In this document: one piece after another, positions 9,236 through 17,061 of the stretch | Layout of the letters: every line of letters starts with the position of its first letter | Position numbering within the stretch: the stretch's first letter is position 1 | Source of the DNA: Modestobacter altitudinis | GTDB taxonomy: Bacteria > Actinomycetota > Actinomycetes > Mycobacteriales > Geodermatophilaceae | DNA: 64,000 bases | Direction: 5' to 3' | Assembly: GCF_005930475.1 (NCBI RefSeq) | Contig: NZ_SJEW01000011.1 | Coordinates: forward strand, 1 to 64,000 | The notes under the pieces: generated by a model | What the model saw: the letters and a program-made list of their open reading frames with translations, nothing else | The model's database searches: none | What the model was told of the DNA's origin: nothing | Program-made: the position numbers and the translations under genes

Positions 9236-9656
9236 CGAGGGCGCAACCAAGACCGGGCAGTCCCGCGTCGTCGACCTGGACGCCGGCACGGTCGCGGCCC
9301 TACGCGCCTGCCTCGCGGTCCGCGGGTCGGTTGCCCTGGACCTCGTTCGAGACACCGCCCTGGTGCTCGGCAGCCTGGACGGCAACCACCGTCACCCCGA
9401 GCGGTTCTCCCGGCTGTTCGTCGAACACGAGCTCCAGGCACTGAGGGCGGTGGTGGAGGAGCTGCCGATCATCCGGCTGCATGATCTCCGGCACACCCAC
9501 GCGACCCTGCTGCTCGCCGCCGGCGAGTCGGTCAAGGTCCTCTCCGAACGGCTCGGGCACGCCAGCGCAACGATGACGCTCACCGTCTACCAGCACGTGC
9601 ACCCCGGCATGGGCCGGGAAGCCGCGGCCAGCTTCGCCGCGCTCCTCGACGGCTGA
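9230..9656 (+). pseudogene. Tyrosine recombinase (phage-type integrase), C-terminal fragment
   Basis: The frame carries GATKTGQSRVVDLDAGTVA, HPERFSRLFVEHE, RLHDLRHTHATLLLAAGE, LSERLGHASATMTLTVYQHV and a short tail. The HxxR box, second His (LGHAS) and nucleophile Tyr (VYQHV) are present. The arm-binding and core-binding domains and the first catalytic Arg are gone; the upstream text is a NmrA-like fragment. The ATG at 9230 is only the first in the frame. Position next to tRNA-Leu suggests it once drove integration of the island. Just after the stop, GTATCACG occurs twice (9679-9698), a possible arm-type site. Confidence 0.85.
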
Positions 9657-9724
9657 GCAGGCACGAATCCAACGCGAAGTATCACGGCGGTATCACGAGG
9701 CCCTTCTGGGCCCTGGAACGAGAA

Positions 9725-9760
9725 CACCCCGGGTTCCTGACCTGCAGGAACACCGGGGTG
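9725..9760 (-). terminator. Hairpin terminator after tRNA-Leu
   Basis: Inverted repeat with arms CACCCCGG-GTTCCTG and CAGGAAC-A-CCGGGGTG around a 5-nt loop. On the minus strand it lies just after the tRNA and is followed by TTCTCGTT, a weak T-run, so it fits a rho-independent terminator of the tRNA transcript. Confidence 0.7.
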
Positions 9761-9766
9761 GGTGTG

Positions 9767-9851
9767 TGTCCGAGGGGGGACTTGAACCCCCACGCCCGAT
9801 AAAGGGCACTAGCACCTCAAGCTAGCGCGTCTGCCATTCCGCCACCCGGAC
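9767..9851 (-). tRNA. tRNA-Leu (anticodon GAG)
   Basis: The minus strand folds as a class II tRNA. The acceptor stem starts GTCCGGG and pairs with CTCGGAC; the D-arm is GGCGGAATGGCAGACG; the anticodon stem is GCTAG/CTAGT with loop CTTGAGGT, giving anticodon GAG (reads CUC/CUU). The long variable arm is TGCCCTTTATCGGGCG, and the T-arm GTGGGGGTTCAAGTCCCCC. Discriminator A at 9767; CCA is not encoded. The island ends at its 3' side. Confidence 0.95.
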
Positions 9852-9941
9852 GAGGTGGACGCCCTCCGTGGAGGGGCCGGGGAAGAGCATAACCGAGGCT
9901 CCCATCGGCCCGGCAGAGCCCCCGGTGGCAGGATCGTCAGC

Positions 9942-11270
9942 ATGTCGGAGACGAACCCCACGCCGCTCGCCGGTGCCCAGGCCGAGGTCGCGGAGCTGCT
10001 CTCCGACCTCATCCGGATCGACACCACGAACACCGGCGACACCGCCACCAGCGCGGGGGAGCGGAAGGCCGCCGAGTGGGTCGCGGCCAAGCTCGACGAG
10101 GTCGGCATCGACAGCGTCATCCACGAGTCCGAGCCCGGCCGGGCCAGCCTGGTCGCCCGGGTCGAGGGCACCAACCGCGACCGGCCCGCCCTGCTGGTGC
10201 ACGGCCACCTGGACGTCGTCCCGGCCGACCCCACCGAGTGGAGCGTCCACCCGTTCAGCGGTGAGGAGCGCGACGGCTACGTGTGGGGCCGTGGCGCGGT
10301 CGACATGAAGGACATGGACGCGATGACCCTGGCGCTGGTCCGCGACTGGGCCCGCACCGGCGTCAAGCCCGACCGCGACATCGTGCTGGCCTTCGTCGCC
10401 GACGAGGAGGCCGGCGGCCGCAAGGGCGCGCACTACATGGTCGACCACCACGCCGATCTCTTCGAGGGCTGCACCGAGGCGATCAGCGAAGTCGGCGGCT
10501 TCAGCATCACCGTCCGCGACGACCTGCGCCTCTACCTGGTGCAGACCGCGGAGAAGGGCTTGGCCTGGCTGAAGCTCACCGCCGGCGGCAGGCCCGGCCA
10601 CGGCTCCTTCGTCCACGACGACAACGCCGTCACCCGGCTGGCGCAGGCCGTCTCCCGGATCGGCTCGACCCGGCTGCCCACCGTGCTCACCCCGCCGATG
10701 CGCCAGTTCCTGGACGAGGTCAGCGACGCCTACGGCATGGACATCGACCCCGACTCCCCGGAGGAGGCGCTCGCGAAGCTGGGCAGCATCAGCCGGATGA
10801 TCGGCGCGGCGCTGCGCAACACCGCGAACCCCACGATGCTCGACGCCGGCTACAAGACCAACGTCATCCCCGGCACCGCCAGCGCGACCATCGACGGCCG
10901 CTTCCTCTACGGGCAGGAGGCGGAGTTCGAGGAGCAGCTCGACGAGCTGATCGGCGAGGGCGTCACGCGGGAGTGGCTGGTCCACGACCAGGCCGTCGAG
11001 ACGACGTTCGACGGGCCGACCGTCGACCTGATGGTCGCAGCCCTCAAGGCCGAGGACGCCGGCGCCCGCCCGGTCCCGTTCACCATGAGCGGCGGCACCG
11101 ACGCCAAGAGCTTCGAGACCCTGGGCATGCGCTGCTTCGGATTCTCCCCGCTCAAGCTGCCCGCCGACCTGGACTTCGCCTCGCTGTTCCACGGCATCGA
11201 CGAGCGGATCGCGGTCGACTCGCTGCACTTCGGCATCCGGGTGCTGGACCGGTTCCTCCGCCAGGCGTGA
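9942..11270 (+). CDS. M20 family metallopeptidase (M20/M25/M40 hydrolase)
   Basis: 442 residues. A cytosolic zinc-dependent aminoacylase/dipeptidase-type hydrolase. Metal and catalytic residues are visible: HGHLDVV (His89, Asp91), GRGAVDMKD (Asp121), DEEAGG (Glu155/156), EVGGF and a late His in LFHGIDERI. The lid/dimerisation domain lies in the middle (about 205-330). The ATG at 9942 is preferred over upstream in-frame codons because the upstream part overlaps the tRNA and because a CAGGAT hexamer lies 7 nt before it, as at other leaderless-type starts here. Followed at once by an SDR gene in the same direction. Substrate unknown. Confidence 0.9.
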   Translation: MSETNPTPLAGAQAEVAELLSDLIRIDTTNTGDTATSAGERKAAEWVAAKLDEVGIDSVIHESEPGRASLVARVEGTNRDRPALLVHGHLDVVPADPTEWSVHPFSGEERDGYVWGRGAVDMKDMDAMTLALVRDWARTGVKPDRDIVLAFVADEEAGGRKGAHYMVDHHADLFEGCTEAISEVGGFSITVRDDLRLYLVQTAEKGLAWLKLTAGGRPGHGSFVHDDNAVTRLAQAVSRIGSTRLPTVLTPPMRQFLDEVSDAYGMDIDPDSPEEALAKLGSISRMIGAALRNTANPTMLDAGYKTNVIPGTASATIDGRFLYGQEAEFEEQLDELIGEGVTREWLVHDQAVETTFDGPTVDLMVAALKAEDAGARPVPFTMSGGTDAKSFETLGMRCFGFSPLKLPADLDFASLFHGIDERIAVDSLHFGIRVLDRFLRQA

Positions 11271-11282
11271 TGTGATGCCCGG

Positions 11283-12074
11283 GTGACTCCGAACCCGGGC
11301 AGCGTCGCCCTGATCACCGGCGGGACCGGCGGCTTCGGTCGCGCCCTCGCCACCCTGCTGCGCGAGCGGGAGGTGACCGTCGTCCTCGCCGACCTCGACA
11401 GCGAGGCCAACCGGCAGACCGCCGAGGGCCTCGGCGTCTCCTTCGTCGGCCTCGACGTCACCGACCGGGCCGCCAACGCCGCCGTCGTTGCCTCGGTCGA
11501 GGCCGAGCACGGCCGGTTGGACGCGGCGTTCCTCAACGCCGGCATCGCCGGCAACAGCCGCGACGCCCTGGACGTCGACGAGTTCCTGCACGTCGTCGAC
11601 GTCGACCTGTTCGGCGTGGTCTACGGCACCGAGGCGGCGCTGCCGGCCCTCCGCCGTGCCGGTGGCGGCTCGATCGTGGTGACGGCGTCGCTGGCCGGGC
11701 TCGCCCCGGTCGCCACCGACCCCGGCTACAGCGTGGCCAAGGGCGGCGCGATCGCCTTCGTCCGGTCGCTGGCACCACGGCTGGTCGGCGACGGGATCAC
11801 CATGTCCGCGATCTGCCCCGGTTTCGCCGACACCGCGATCATCGACCCGCTGCGGGACGAGTTCGCTGCCGCGGACTTCCCGGTGCTCTCCGCCGACGAG
11901 GTCGCCCAGGCCATGCTGGCCGCCTGGGCCGGTGCCGAGCCGGGCGCCGCCTACGTCGTCCAGCCCGGGGTCGGGGCGATCCCGTACAAGTTCAAGGGCG
12001 TCCCCGCGGCCCGGACGGCGAGCGGCGAGACCGCCGCCGTCCCGCAGGCGCTGCTGCCACCGTCGATGCGCTGA
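11283..12074 (+). CDS. SDR family NAD(P)-dependent oxidoreductase
   Basis: 263 residues from GTG 11283, 12 nt after the peptidase stop, so probably co-transcribed. Classical SDR: the TGGTGGFGRAL nucleotide loop near residue 13, NAG motif (LNAGIAGN), catalytic Ser in VVTASLAG and YSVAK (Tyr and Lys), then the PGFADT segment. Asp in LADLDSE after beta-2 favours NAD over NADP. Substrate not predictable. The GTG start gives an N-terminus of normal length (VTPNPGSVALITGG). Confidence 0.88.
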   Translation: MTPNPGSVALITGGTGGFGRALATLLREREVTVVLADLDSEANRQTAEGLGVSFVGLDVTDRAANAAVVASVEAEHGRLDAAFLNAGIAGNSRDALDVDEFLHVVDVDLFGVVYGTEAALPALRRAGGGSIVVTASLAGLAPVATDPGYSVAKGGAIAFVRSLAPRLVGDGITMSAICPGFADTAIIDPLRDEFAAADFPVLSADEVAQAMLAAWAGAEPGAAYVVQPGVGAIPYKFKGVPAARTASGETAAVPQALLPPSMR

Positions 12075-12118
12075 GGGGCGGGTGACCCCGGTCACCGGTG
12101 CTCTGGCAGGGTCGGGCC

Positions 12119-13075
12119 ATGCGTGCATGGCGAGTCCACTCCCTCGGTGACCCGGCCGAGGTCATGTCCCTCGACGAGGTCGACCAGCCGACGCCGGGCG
12201 ACGGCCAGCTGCTGGTCCGGGTGCGGGCGGCGGGGCTGAACTTCCCCGACGTGCTGATGACCCTGGGCCAGTACCAGGAGCGCCCGCCGCTGCCGTTCAC
12301 CCCGGGCGTCGAGCTGTGCGGCGAGGTCGTCGGGACCGGCCAGCGGGTGCTCGGCTCACCGTCCGGCGGGCCCGGCGGGTTCGCCGAGTACGCGCTGATG
12401 GACGCCGCCGCGGCGTTCCCGGTGCCCGATGGGATGTCGGACGAGCAGGCGGCCGCGCTGCACCTGACCTACCAGACCGGCTACGTCGGGCTGCACCGTC
12501 GCGCCGCCCTGCAGGCCGGGGAGTGGCTGTTGGTGCACGCCGGCGCCGGGGGCGTGGGGTCGGCCGCGATCCAGCTCGGCAAGGCCGCCGGCGCGAGGGT
12601 CATCGCCACCGCCGGCGGGGAGCGCAAGACCGAGGTCTGCCGGTCCCTCGGGGCCGACCACGTCATCGACTACACCGCGCAGGACTTCGTGCCGTTGGTC
12701 AAGGAGATCACCGAGGGCCATGGCGCCGACGTCGTCTACGACCCGGTCGGCGGCGAGGTCTTCGACAAGTCCCGCAAGGTCATCGCCTTCGAGGGCCGGC
12801 TGGTCGTCGTCGGGTTCACCAGCGGCACCATCCCGCAGGCACCGGTCAACCACGCGCTGGTGAAGAACTACAGCATCGTCGGGCTGCACTGGGGGCTGTA
12901 CCGCAAGCACGACCCGGCGCTGTTCGGGCAGGTGCACGAGGAGCTGTGCCGGCTGTTCGCCGACGGCAAGATCGCCCCGCTGATCGGGCAGACGCTGCCG
13001 CTGTCGGAGCTGCCGCAGGCGATGGCGGCGATCGCCGACCGCAGTACCGTCGGCAAGGTCGTGCTGACCCCCTAG
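12119..13075 (+). CDS. NADPH:quinone oxidoreductase-type zinc-free MDR dehydrogenase
   Basis: 318 residues. Medium-chain dehydrogenase/reductase fold of the quinone oxidoreductase type: GroES-like N-domain (AGLNFPDVLMTLGQYQ), then the Rossmann domain with AGAGGVGSAAIQLGKA (about 142-157), and IDYTAQDF and YDPVGGEVF further on. The catalytic-zinc cysteines of alcohol dehydrogenases are absent. ATG 12119 is chosen over GTG 12098: CAGGGT lies 6 nt before it and MRAW is the usual start of this family. Its stop overlaps the convergent DUF5703 gene by 4 nt. Probably reduces quinones or enoyl substrates; substrate not visible. Confidence 0.88.
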   Translation: MRAWRVHSLGDPAEVMSLDEVDQPTPGDGQLLVRVRAAGLNFPDVLMTLGQYQERPPLPFTPGVELCGEVVGTGQRVLGSPSGGPGGFAEYALMDAAAAFPVPDGMSDEQAAALHLTYQTGYVGLHRRAALQAGEWLLVHAGAGGVGSAAIQLGKAAGARVIATAGGERKTEVCRSLGADHVIDYTAQDFVPLVKEITEGHGADVVYDPVGGEVFDKSRKVIAFEGRLVVVGFTSGTIPQAPVNHALVKNYSIVGLHWGLYRKHDPALFGQVHEELCRLFADGKIAPLIGQTLPLSELPQAMAAIADRSTVGKVVLTP

Positions 13076-13275
13076 ACCATGGGACGGGGCAGGTAGGACA
13101 GCCGCATCCGGCGCCGCATGATCACCTTGCGGGTGCCGTCGGCGTGCAGCTGCAGGCGAGCCAGTTCCCACCCGCCGGTGTCGGACTGCAGGCTCATGAG
13201 CTGCGCCGCAGCCGAGCGCGAGGTGCCCGCCGGGATGCGCAGCGGGGCGTACTCGTACTCGGCGGGGGCTGACAC
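13072..13275 (-). CDS. DUF5703 family protein
   Basis: 67 residues from GTG 13275. Contains EYEYAPLRIPAGTSRSAAAQ, the GGWELARLQLHADGTRKV centre and the RRRMRL basic end, which is the whole of DUF5703, a small actinobacterial family of unknown function. No membrane segment or metal site. It faces the quinone oxidoreductase gene and overlaps it by 4 nt; the start region is shared with the promoter of the divergent small acidic protein. Confidence 0.75.
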   Translation of the reverse strand: MSAPAEYEYAPLRIPAGTSRSAAAQLMSLQSDTGGWELARLQLHADGTRKVIMRRRMRLSYLPRPMV

Positions 13276-13402
13276 CCGCCCGATTGTGCCTGCCGGACGC
13301 GCTCCGGTCACGTGGTCGTCACCACGGCGACGTGCGCGGGTGTCATCGGCACGGTCCGAGGGCAGGGTGATCGCAGCAGCAGTCGACCAGGAGGAGCGCG
13401 CG

Positions 13403-13657
13403 ATGACCGACCCCGAAGCGACCGACGCCGACCGCCAGGAGCAGCAGCAGCCGGCGACGCCGCCGGTGCCCGAGCTGGCCGACGAGGTCGCCCCACCGGC
13501 CGACGACGTCCCCGAGGCCGACGGCATCGAGCAGCAGCTGTCGGCGGTCCCGGGCAGCGCCGGCGGCCGGCGAGACGCCGATCCGGAGGCCGACGAGTAC
13601 GACGTCCTCGAGCAGCAGGCCGCGGTGCCCGCTGACGAGGACGACGTCCGGGACTGA
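13403..13657 (+). CDS. Small acidic disordered protein with repeated EAD...EQQ motif
   Basis: 84 residues, preceded by AGGAGG about 7 nt before ATG 13403. The protein is strongly acidic and rich in Pro, Ala and Gln. It contains two imperfect copies of a motif, PEADGIEQQLSAVP and PEADEYDVLEQQAAVP, and ends in DEDDV. Similar short acidic proteins with such motifs are common in actinobacteria, with no known function. Predicted intrinsically disordered, cytosolic. Confidence 0.7.
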   Translation: MTDPEATDADRQEQQQPATPPVPELADEVAPPADDVPEADGIEQQLSAVPGSAGGRRDADPEADEYDVLEQQAAVPADEDDVRD

Positions 13658-13666
13658 CGAGCCGGT

Positions 13667-14113
13667 TCAGCCCGCAGCCGGCCCGGCGATCTCCCACACG
13701 TTGCCGGCCGGGTCGGCGAATGCCGCGGTGCGTGGCCCCCAGGGCCGGTCCACCGGACCGTTCAGCAGGACGACGCCACGACGGGTGAGCTCGGCGGCGG
13801 TGGCGTCGACGTCGGCGACGCGGGTGGTGAGCAGCGCCCGGGCACCCCGGCCCGGACCGCCGACGGGCGCCGGCGTCACCAGCTCGTGGGCCTGCTCGAC
13901 CTGCAGCAGGTTGACCAGCGTGCTGCCGGTACGGAAGACCGCGGAGTGGGCGTCTTCGAAGTCCAGCGGCAGGCCCAGCACCTCGGCGTAGAACGCTCGG
14001 GTCGCAGGCAGGTCCTCGGTGAACAGGGTGACGACGGCCAGCCCCTCGATGAGGGCGCCGGGTGGGGGAGGGGAGTCCATGTCAGGGAGACCGTGCCAGA
14101 GCGCCGAGCTCAT
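13667..14113 (-). CDS. VOC family protein (glyoxalase/bleomycin-resistance fold)
   Basis: 148 residues. VOC domain: LAVVTLFTEDLPATRAFYAEVLGLP at the start, FRTGSTLVNLLQVEQ in the middle, and the repeat module ending AAFADPAGNVWEIAG. ATG 14113 overlaps the stop of the lipoprotein gene as ATGA, pointing to translational coupling; ATG 14080 is an alternative. Metal ligands are not convincing, so glyoxalase activity is not claimed. Confidence 0.85.
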   Translation of the reverse strand: MSSALWHGLPDMDSPPPPGALIEGLAVVTLFTEDLPATRAFYAEVLGLPLDFEDAHSAVFRTGSTLVNLLQVEQAHELVTPAPVGGPGRGARALLTTRVADVDATAAELTRRGVVLLNGPVDRPWGPRTAAFADPAGNVWEIAGPAAG

Positions 14114-15108
14114 CGGGGGTCGATGAGCTGCAGCTCGCCGGTCGCCCGGCTGCCGACGTAGACCCGACCGGAGCCGGGGTCGACGGCGACCGTGTTCGGC
14201 TGCCGGACGGTCGGGAACCGGGCCACCTCGGTGAGCTCGGACCCCGACGTCGACAGCCCCACCACCTCGTTGCTGGCGGTGAGCGTCACCCACAGCACCT
14301 GGCTGGTGCCGTCGTGGGCCAGGCCGTAGGGCGTCCCCCCAAGCGGGAGGTCGCCGACCTGCTCCAGCGGGTCGGCGGTGAAGGTGAGGACGGCGTCGCC
14401 CCGGGTGTCGGCGACGAGGAACCGGCCGCGGGTGTCGGTGACCAGGTGGGTGGGGCCCTCCCCGGCGTCCACGACGTCCAGCAGTTCCCCGGCCAGGACG
14501 TCGTAGCTGGTCAGGGTGGACGACCCGACGTCGACCACGCCCGCGGTGTCGCCGACCACCGCGACGCCACCGGGCTGCTGCTGGCTGGTGAGCGTCTTCG
14601 TCACCCGGCCCCCGTCGACGACGCTGAGCGTGCCGCCCTTCTCGTCGCCCACCAGCACCTGCCCACCGGCTCCCCGGGCGGCGTCGTGCGGGTAGCTGCC
14701 CACCGGGGTCACCGTGGTCTCCCCGCTGGGCAGGGCAACCTCGACCAGGGCGTTCGCGTCCTCGGCCGGCACCAGCACCGGCCCACCGGGCGCGGCCAGC
14801 TGCACGTGCCGCGCGTGCCCGGGCAGCGGGACCTCACGGACGGCCGTCCCGTCGCGGTCGGTGAGCACCAGCCGGTCGGGATCGCGGACGGCGACGGCGA
14901 GCAGCCCGGTGACCGGGTCGAAGACCATGCCCTCGGCGGCGGGGTCCAGCGGGACGACCGTCCCGGCCGGGTCGACGGTGAGCGCGGGGGAGTCGGCGGG
15001 TTCGGCCGCCTCCAGCGGCGACGGCGCGGCCGCCGGACCGGACGACGAGCAACCGGCCAGCGCCAGGGTCAGGGGCAGCAGGCCGGCGGCGAACCGAGCA
15101 CCGGGCAT
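14110..15108 (-). CDS. Beta-propeller lipoprotein (YncE/SMP-30-like)
   Basis: 332 residues from ATG 15108 (ATG 15126 also in frame). The N-terminus is a lipoprotein signal peptide with lipobox LALAGC, so it is exported and anchored to the outer face of the membrane. The rest is made of repeated blades of about 45 residues, for example DPVTGLLAVAVRDPDRLVL, YPHDAARGAGGQVLVGDEK, GPTHLVTDTRGRFLVADT and QPNTVAVDPGSGRVYVGS, as in YncE-type propellers. Function unknown; probably a binding or scaffold protein. The last codons overlap the VOC gene start (ATGA). Confidence 0.85.
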   Translation of the reverse strand: MPGARFAAGLLPLTLALAGCSSSGPAAAPSPLEAAEPADSPALTVDPAGTVVPLDPAAEGMVFDPVTGLLAVAVRDPDRLVLTDRDGTAVREVPLPGHARHVQLAAPGGPVLVPAEDANALVEVALPSGETTVTPVGSYPHDAARGAGGQVLVGDEKGGTLSVVDGGRVTKTLTSQQQPGGVAVVGDTAGVVDVGSSTLTSYDVLAGELLDVVDAGEGPTHLVTDTRGRFLVADTRGDAVLTFTADPLEQVGDLPLGGTPYGLAHDGTSQVLWVTLTASNEVVGLSTSGSELTEVARFPTVRQPNTVAVDPGSGRVYVGSRATGELQLIDPR

Positions 15109-15126
15109 GCCGCGATGATCGGCCAC

Positions 15127-15565
15127 GACAGGTCTTCGTGGGCGACCCGCTGTCCGGATGCGTTCGCGGGGATGTCCCGCTCGCAGGAGCCTGACCTGCG
15201 TGGACGTCGAGCGGCGCCACGATCGTCTCCGTGCTCACGGGGGCGTCGTCGACGACCCGTACGCGCCTGGCACGACGGCTGCGTCACCGATACAACCGTT
15301 ATCCCCAACAACGCGCCCGATCCTCCTAGAGGAGAGCACGACCAGCAGCGACGACAGCGGTGTCCCGACCGGCGTCAGCTCCGCCGGCTGACGGCAGGAC
15401 ACCGCCACACGGGACGACGCGTCGACCGGGCGGGGGGCGCTGCGGCTCGCGGGTGGCCGAGCGCCGCAGAGCTCGGCAGACCTCGGCAGCGGGGGAGTGG
15501 ACGCTCCGACCCTCAGGCGGAACAGTGGCCCGCCGGCGCCCTGAGCGCAGGGTGCCGGCCGCCCG
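15127..15565. other. Intergenic region with the CCGTTATCCCCAAC element
   Basis: No supported gene in about 440 nt between the lipoprotein gene and rpsD (both minus strand). It holds one copy of the recurrent 14-mer, followed by a small palindrome (CCTCCTAGAGGAG, 15321-15333) and text that partly matches the element at 45684-45775. The promoter of the lipoprotein gene should lie at its left end. Confidence 0.5.
15296..15309 (+). repeat. Recurrent intergenic 14-mer, copy 1
   Basis: Exact CCGTTATCCCCAAC, preceded by ATACAA as in copy 4. The core TTATCCCCA differs by one base from a DnaA box of the form TTATCCACA. Function unknown. Confidence 0.7.
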
Positions 15566-16171
15566 TCAGCGGGAGTAGTACTCCACGACCAGCTGCTCCT
15601 CGCACACCACCGGCACCTCGTCGCGCCGCGGCCGGCGGGCCACCACGCAGCGCAGCTGGGCCAGGGAGACCTCCAGGTAGGCCGGCGCCGTGGCGTGCGC
15701 GCCGGAGGCGGCCACCTGGAACGGGGCCTTGGCCCTGCTGCGCTCGGCGATCTCCACCACGTCGTAGGGCTGCACCTGGTAGCTGGGCCGGTCGACCCGC
15801 TTGCCGTTCACCGTCACGTGCTGGTGGCTGACGGTCTGCCGGGCCTGGTAGATGGTCCGGGCGAACCCGGCGCGCAGCACCGTGGCGTCCAACCGCGACT
15901 CCAGCTGGTGGGTGATCAGCTCCTCGCCGGTCTTGCCGCCACTGCGCCGGGCCCGGTCGAACGCCGAGCGCAGCTGCGTCTCGCTGATGTCGTACTGCGC
16001 GCGCAGCCGCTGCTTCTCCAGCAGCCGGGTCTTGTAGTCGCTGGTGTTCTTGCGCTTGCGCCCGTGCTCACCGGGCGGGTACGGGCGCCGTTCGAAGTAG
16101 CGGACGTCCTTGGGGGTGAGCGGGATGCCCAGCGCGCGACTGCGCCGGACCTTGGGGCGGGAGTTGTTCAC
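15566..16171 (-). CDS. rpsD: 30S ribosomal protein S4 (form without zinc-binding cysteines)
   Basis: 201 residues. S4 N-domain (RPYPPGEHGRKRKNTSDYK, LLEKQRLRAQYDISETQL) then the S4 RNA-binding domain (LESRLDATVLRAGFARTIYQAR, HVTVNGKRVDRPSYQV) and the usual C-terminal VVEYYSR. The N-terminal four-Cys zinc motif of some S4 proteins is absent. It sits alone, not beside rpoA, as in Streptomyces; whether the genome has a second S4 gene cannot be told here. The start is 13 nt from an iron box shared with the divergent DUF2470 gene. Confidence 0.95.
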   Translation of the reverse strand: MNNSRPKVRRSRALGIPLTPKDVRYFERRPYPPGEHGRKRKNTSDYKTRLLEKQRLRAQYDISETQLRSAFDRARRSGGKTGEELITHQLESRLDATVLRAGFARTIYQARQTVSHQHVTVNGKRVDRPSYQVQPYDVVEIAERSRAKAPFQVAASGAHATAPAYLEVSLAQLRCVVARRPRRDEVPVVCEEQLVVEYYSR

Positions 16172-16184
16172 ACGAGCCTCCGAG

Positions 16185-16203
16185 TTCGGTTAGGCTCACC
16201 TTA
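16185..16203. promoter_or_regulatory. DtxR/IdeR-type iron box
   Basis: TTCGGTTAGGCTCACCTTA matches the actinobacterial iron-box consensus (TTAGGTTAGGCTCACCTAA as I know it) at 17 of 19 positions and is centred between two divergent genes. It would let an iron-loaded DtxR/IdeR repress the DUF2470 gene at 16240, and perhaps rpsD at 16171. Confidence 0.7.
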
Positions 16204-16239
16204 CCCCGATGACGCGACGTCCCGAACCCGGAGTGCTGC

Positions 16240-17016
16240 ATGACACGAACGCCCCGCCCCGCCGCCGAGGCCCTGCGGCCCACGGTCGCCGAGCGCGCCC
16301 GCACCGTCGCCGCGCGCCCCGCCGCGGCGGTCTGCGCCGCCGGCATCGACGGCAGCCGGGTGCTCGGCCACGCCACGACAGCGGACGGTCAGGTCCTGCT
16401 CGTGGTGCCCACCGACGGGGAGGTGTGCACCGCCGTGGCGCACAGCGCCGACGGTGACCTCGCCGCGCTGCTGCTGGTCACCGACCACGCGCCGGTGCCG
16501 CTCCGCGACCCGGTGCGGGCGCAGGTCTGGCTCTCCGGCTGGCTCACGCCGGTGCCCGAACCCAACGCGCGGGCAGCGGCGGTGGCCTTCGCCGAGGTCG
16601 CCCCGGTGGGTGCACTGCTGGACGTCGGCCGGGGGGCGACCCTGCTGTCGCTCGACCTGGCCGAGGTGGTGCTGGGGGAGTGCGGCACGGTCACCGAGGT
16701 GCAGCCGGAGGAGTACCTCGCCGCCGCACCGGACCCGCTGGTCGGGCTGGAAGCCGCCGCGCTGCAGCACCTGGACGTCGCCCACCCGGAGGAGCTGGCC
16801 CTGCTGCGGACCTGCGTGCCCCGCAGCGGAGCGGCGGACGACGTCGTGCGCCCACTGGGGCTGGACCGGTACGGCTTCCGGCTGCGCATCGAGCAGCGCC
16901 GCGGGCATTCCGACGTCCGGGTGCCGTTCGCCGAGCCGGTCAGCGACCCCGACCAGTTGGGCGCCGCGGTGCATGGGCTGATGTGCGCCGCGAGACGCGC
17001 CTGCCCAGGGCGCTGA
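16240..17016 (+). CDS. DUF2470 domain protein (HugZ-like, iron/heme-related)
   Basis: 258 residues; GGAG lies about 8 nt before ATG 16240. The N-terminal two thirds resemble a split-barrel (PNPOx-like) domain; the C-terminal part (about 185-255) is DUF2470, with GHSDVRVPFAEPVSDPDQLGAAV. In HugZ-type heme-degrading proteins this domain contributes heme ligands. Together with the iron box 37 nt upstream this suggests a role in heme or iron use; no enzyme activity is shown. A strong hairpin overlaps the stop codon. Confidence 0.8.
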   Translation: MTRTPRPAAEALRPTVAERARTVAARPAAAVCAAGIDGSRVLGHATTADGQVLLVVPTDGEVCTAVAHSADGDLAALLLVTDHAPVPLRDPVRAQVWLSGWLTPVPEPNARAAAVAFAEVAPVGALLDVGRGATLLSLDLAEVVLGECGTVTEVQPEEYLAAAPDPLVGLEAAALQHLDVAHPEELALLRTCVPRSGAADDVVRPLGLDRYGFRLRIEQRRGHSDVRVPFAEPVSDPDQLGAAVHGLMCAARRACPGR

Positions 17017-17041
17017 CCACGCGGTCAGTGCCCCGGGCAGG
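17000..17041. terminator. Hairpin at convergent ends of DUF2470 gene and GlsB-type gene
   Basis: Nested inverted repeats: CCTGCCC...GGGCAGG outside and GCTGACC-acgc-GGTCAG inside. It covers the stop codon of the DUF2470 gene and lies 20 nt from the stop of the convergent gene. No T-run, as is common in high-GC actinobacteria. Confidence 0.65.
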
Positions 17042-17061
17042 TGGGCCAGAGGGGAGGGTGG

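Larger units (their letters stand above)
1..9766. mobile_element. Genomic island ending at tRNA-Leu(GAG), left end outside window
   Basis: Everything from the left edge to the 3' end of the tRNA-Leu gene looks acquired. Seen: AT-richer text than the core, two transposase remnants, two truncated metabolic genes, a truncated tyrosine integrase ending about 110 nt from the tRNA, and defence-type genes (DUF4062-STAND-WD40, TIR). The tRNA 3' end faces this segment, which is the usual orientation when an island integrates into a tRNA gene. Right of the tRNA the genes are intact housekeeping genes. The island boundary, its far attachment site and its full length are not visible, and the integrase is too short to be active, so the island is probably fixed in place. 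Confidence 0.7.

Noticed and set aside
9822-12128. Long antisense frame (768 codons) over the M20 peptidase and SDR genes
   Set aside because: Low-complexity composition and no domain; opposite strand has clear genes and a tRNA.
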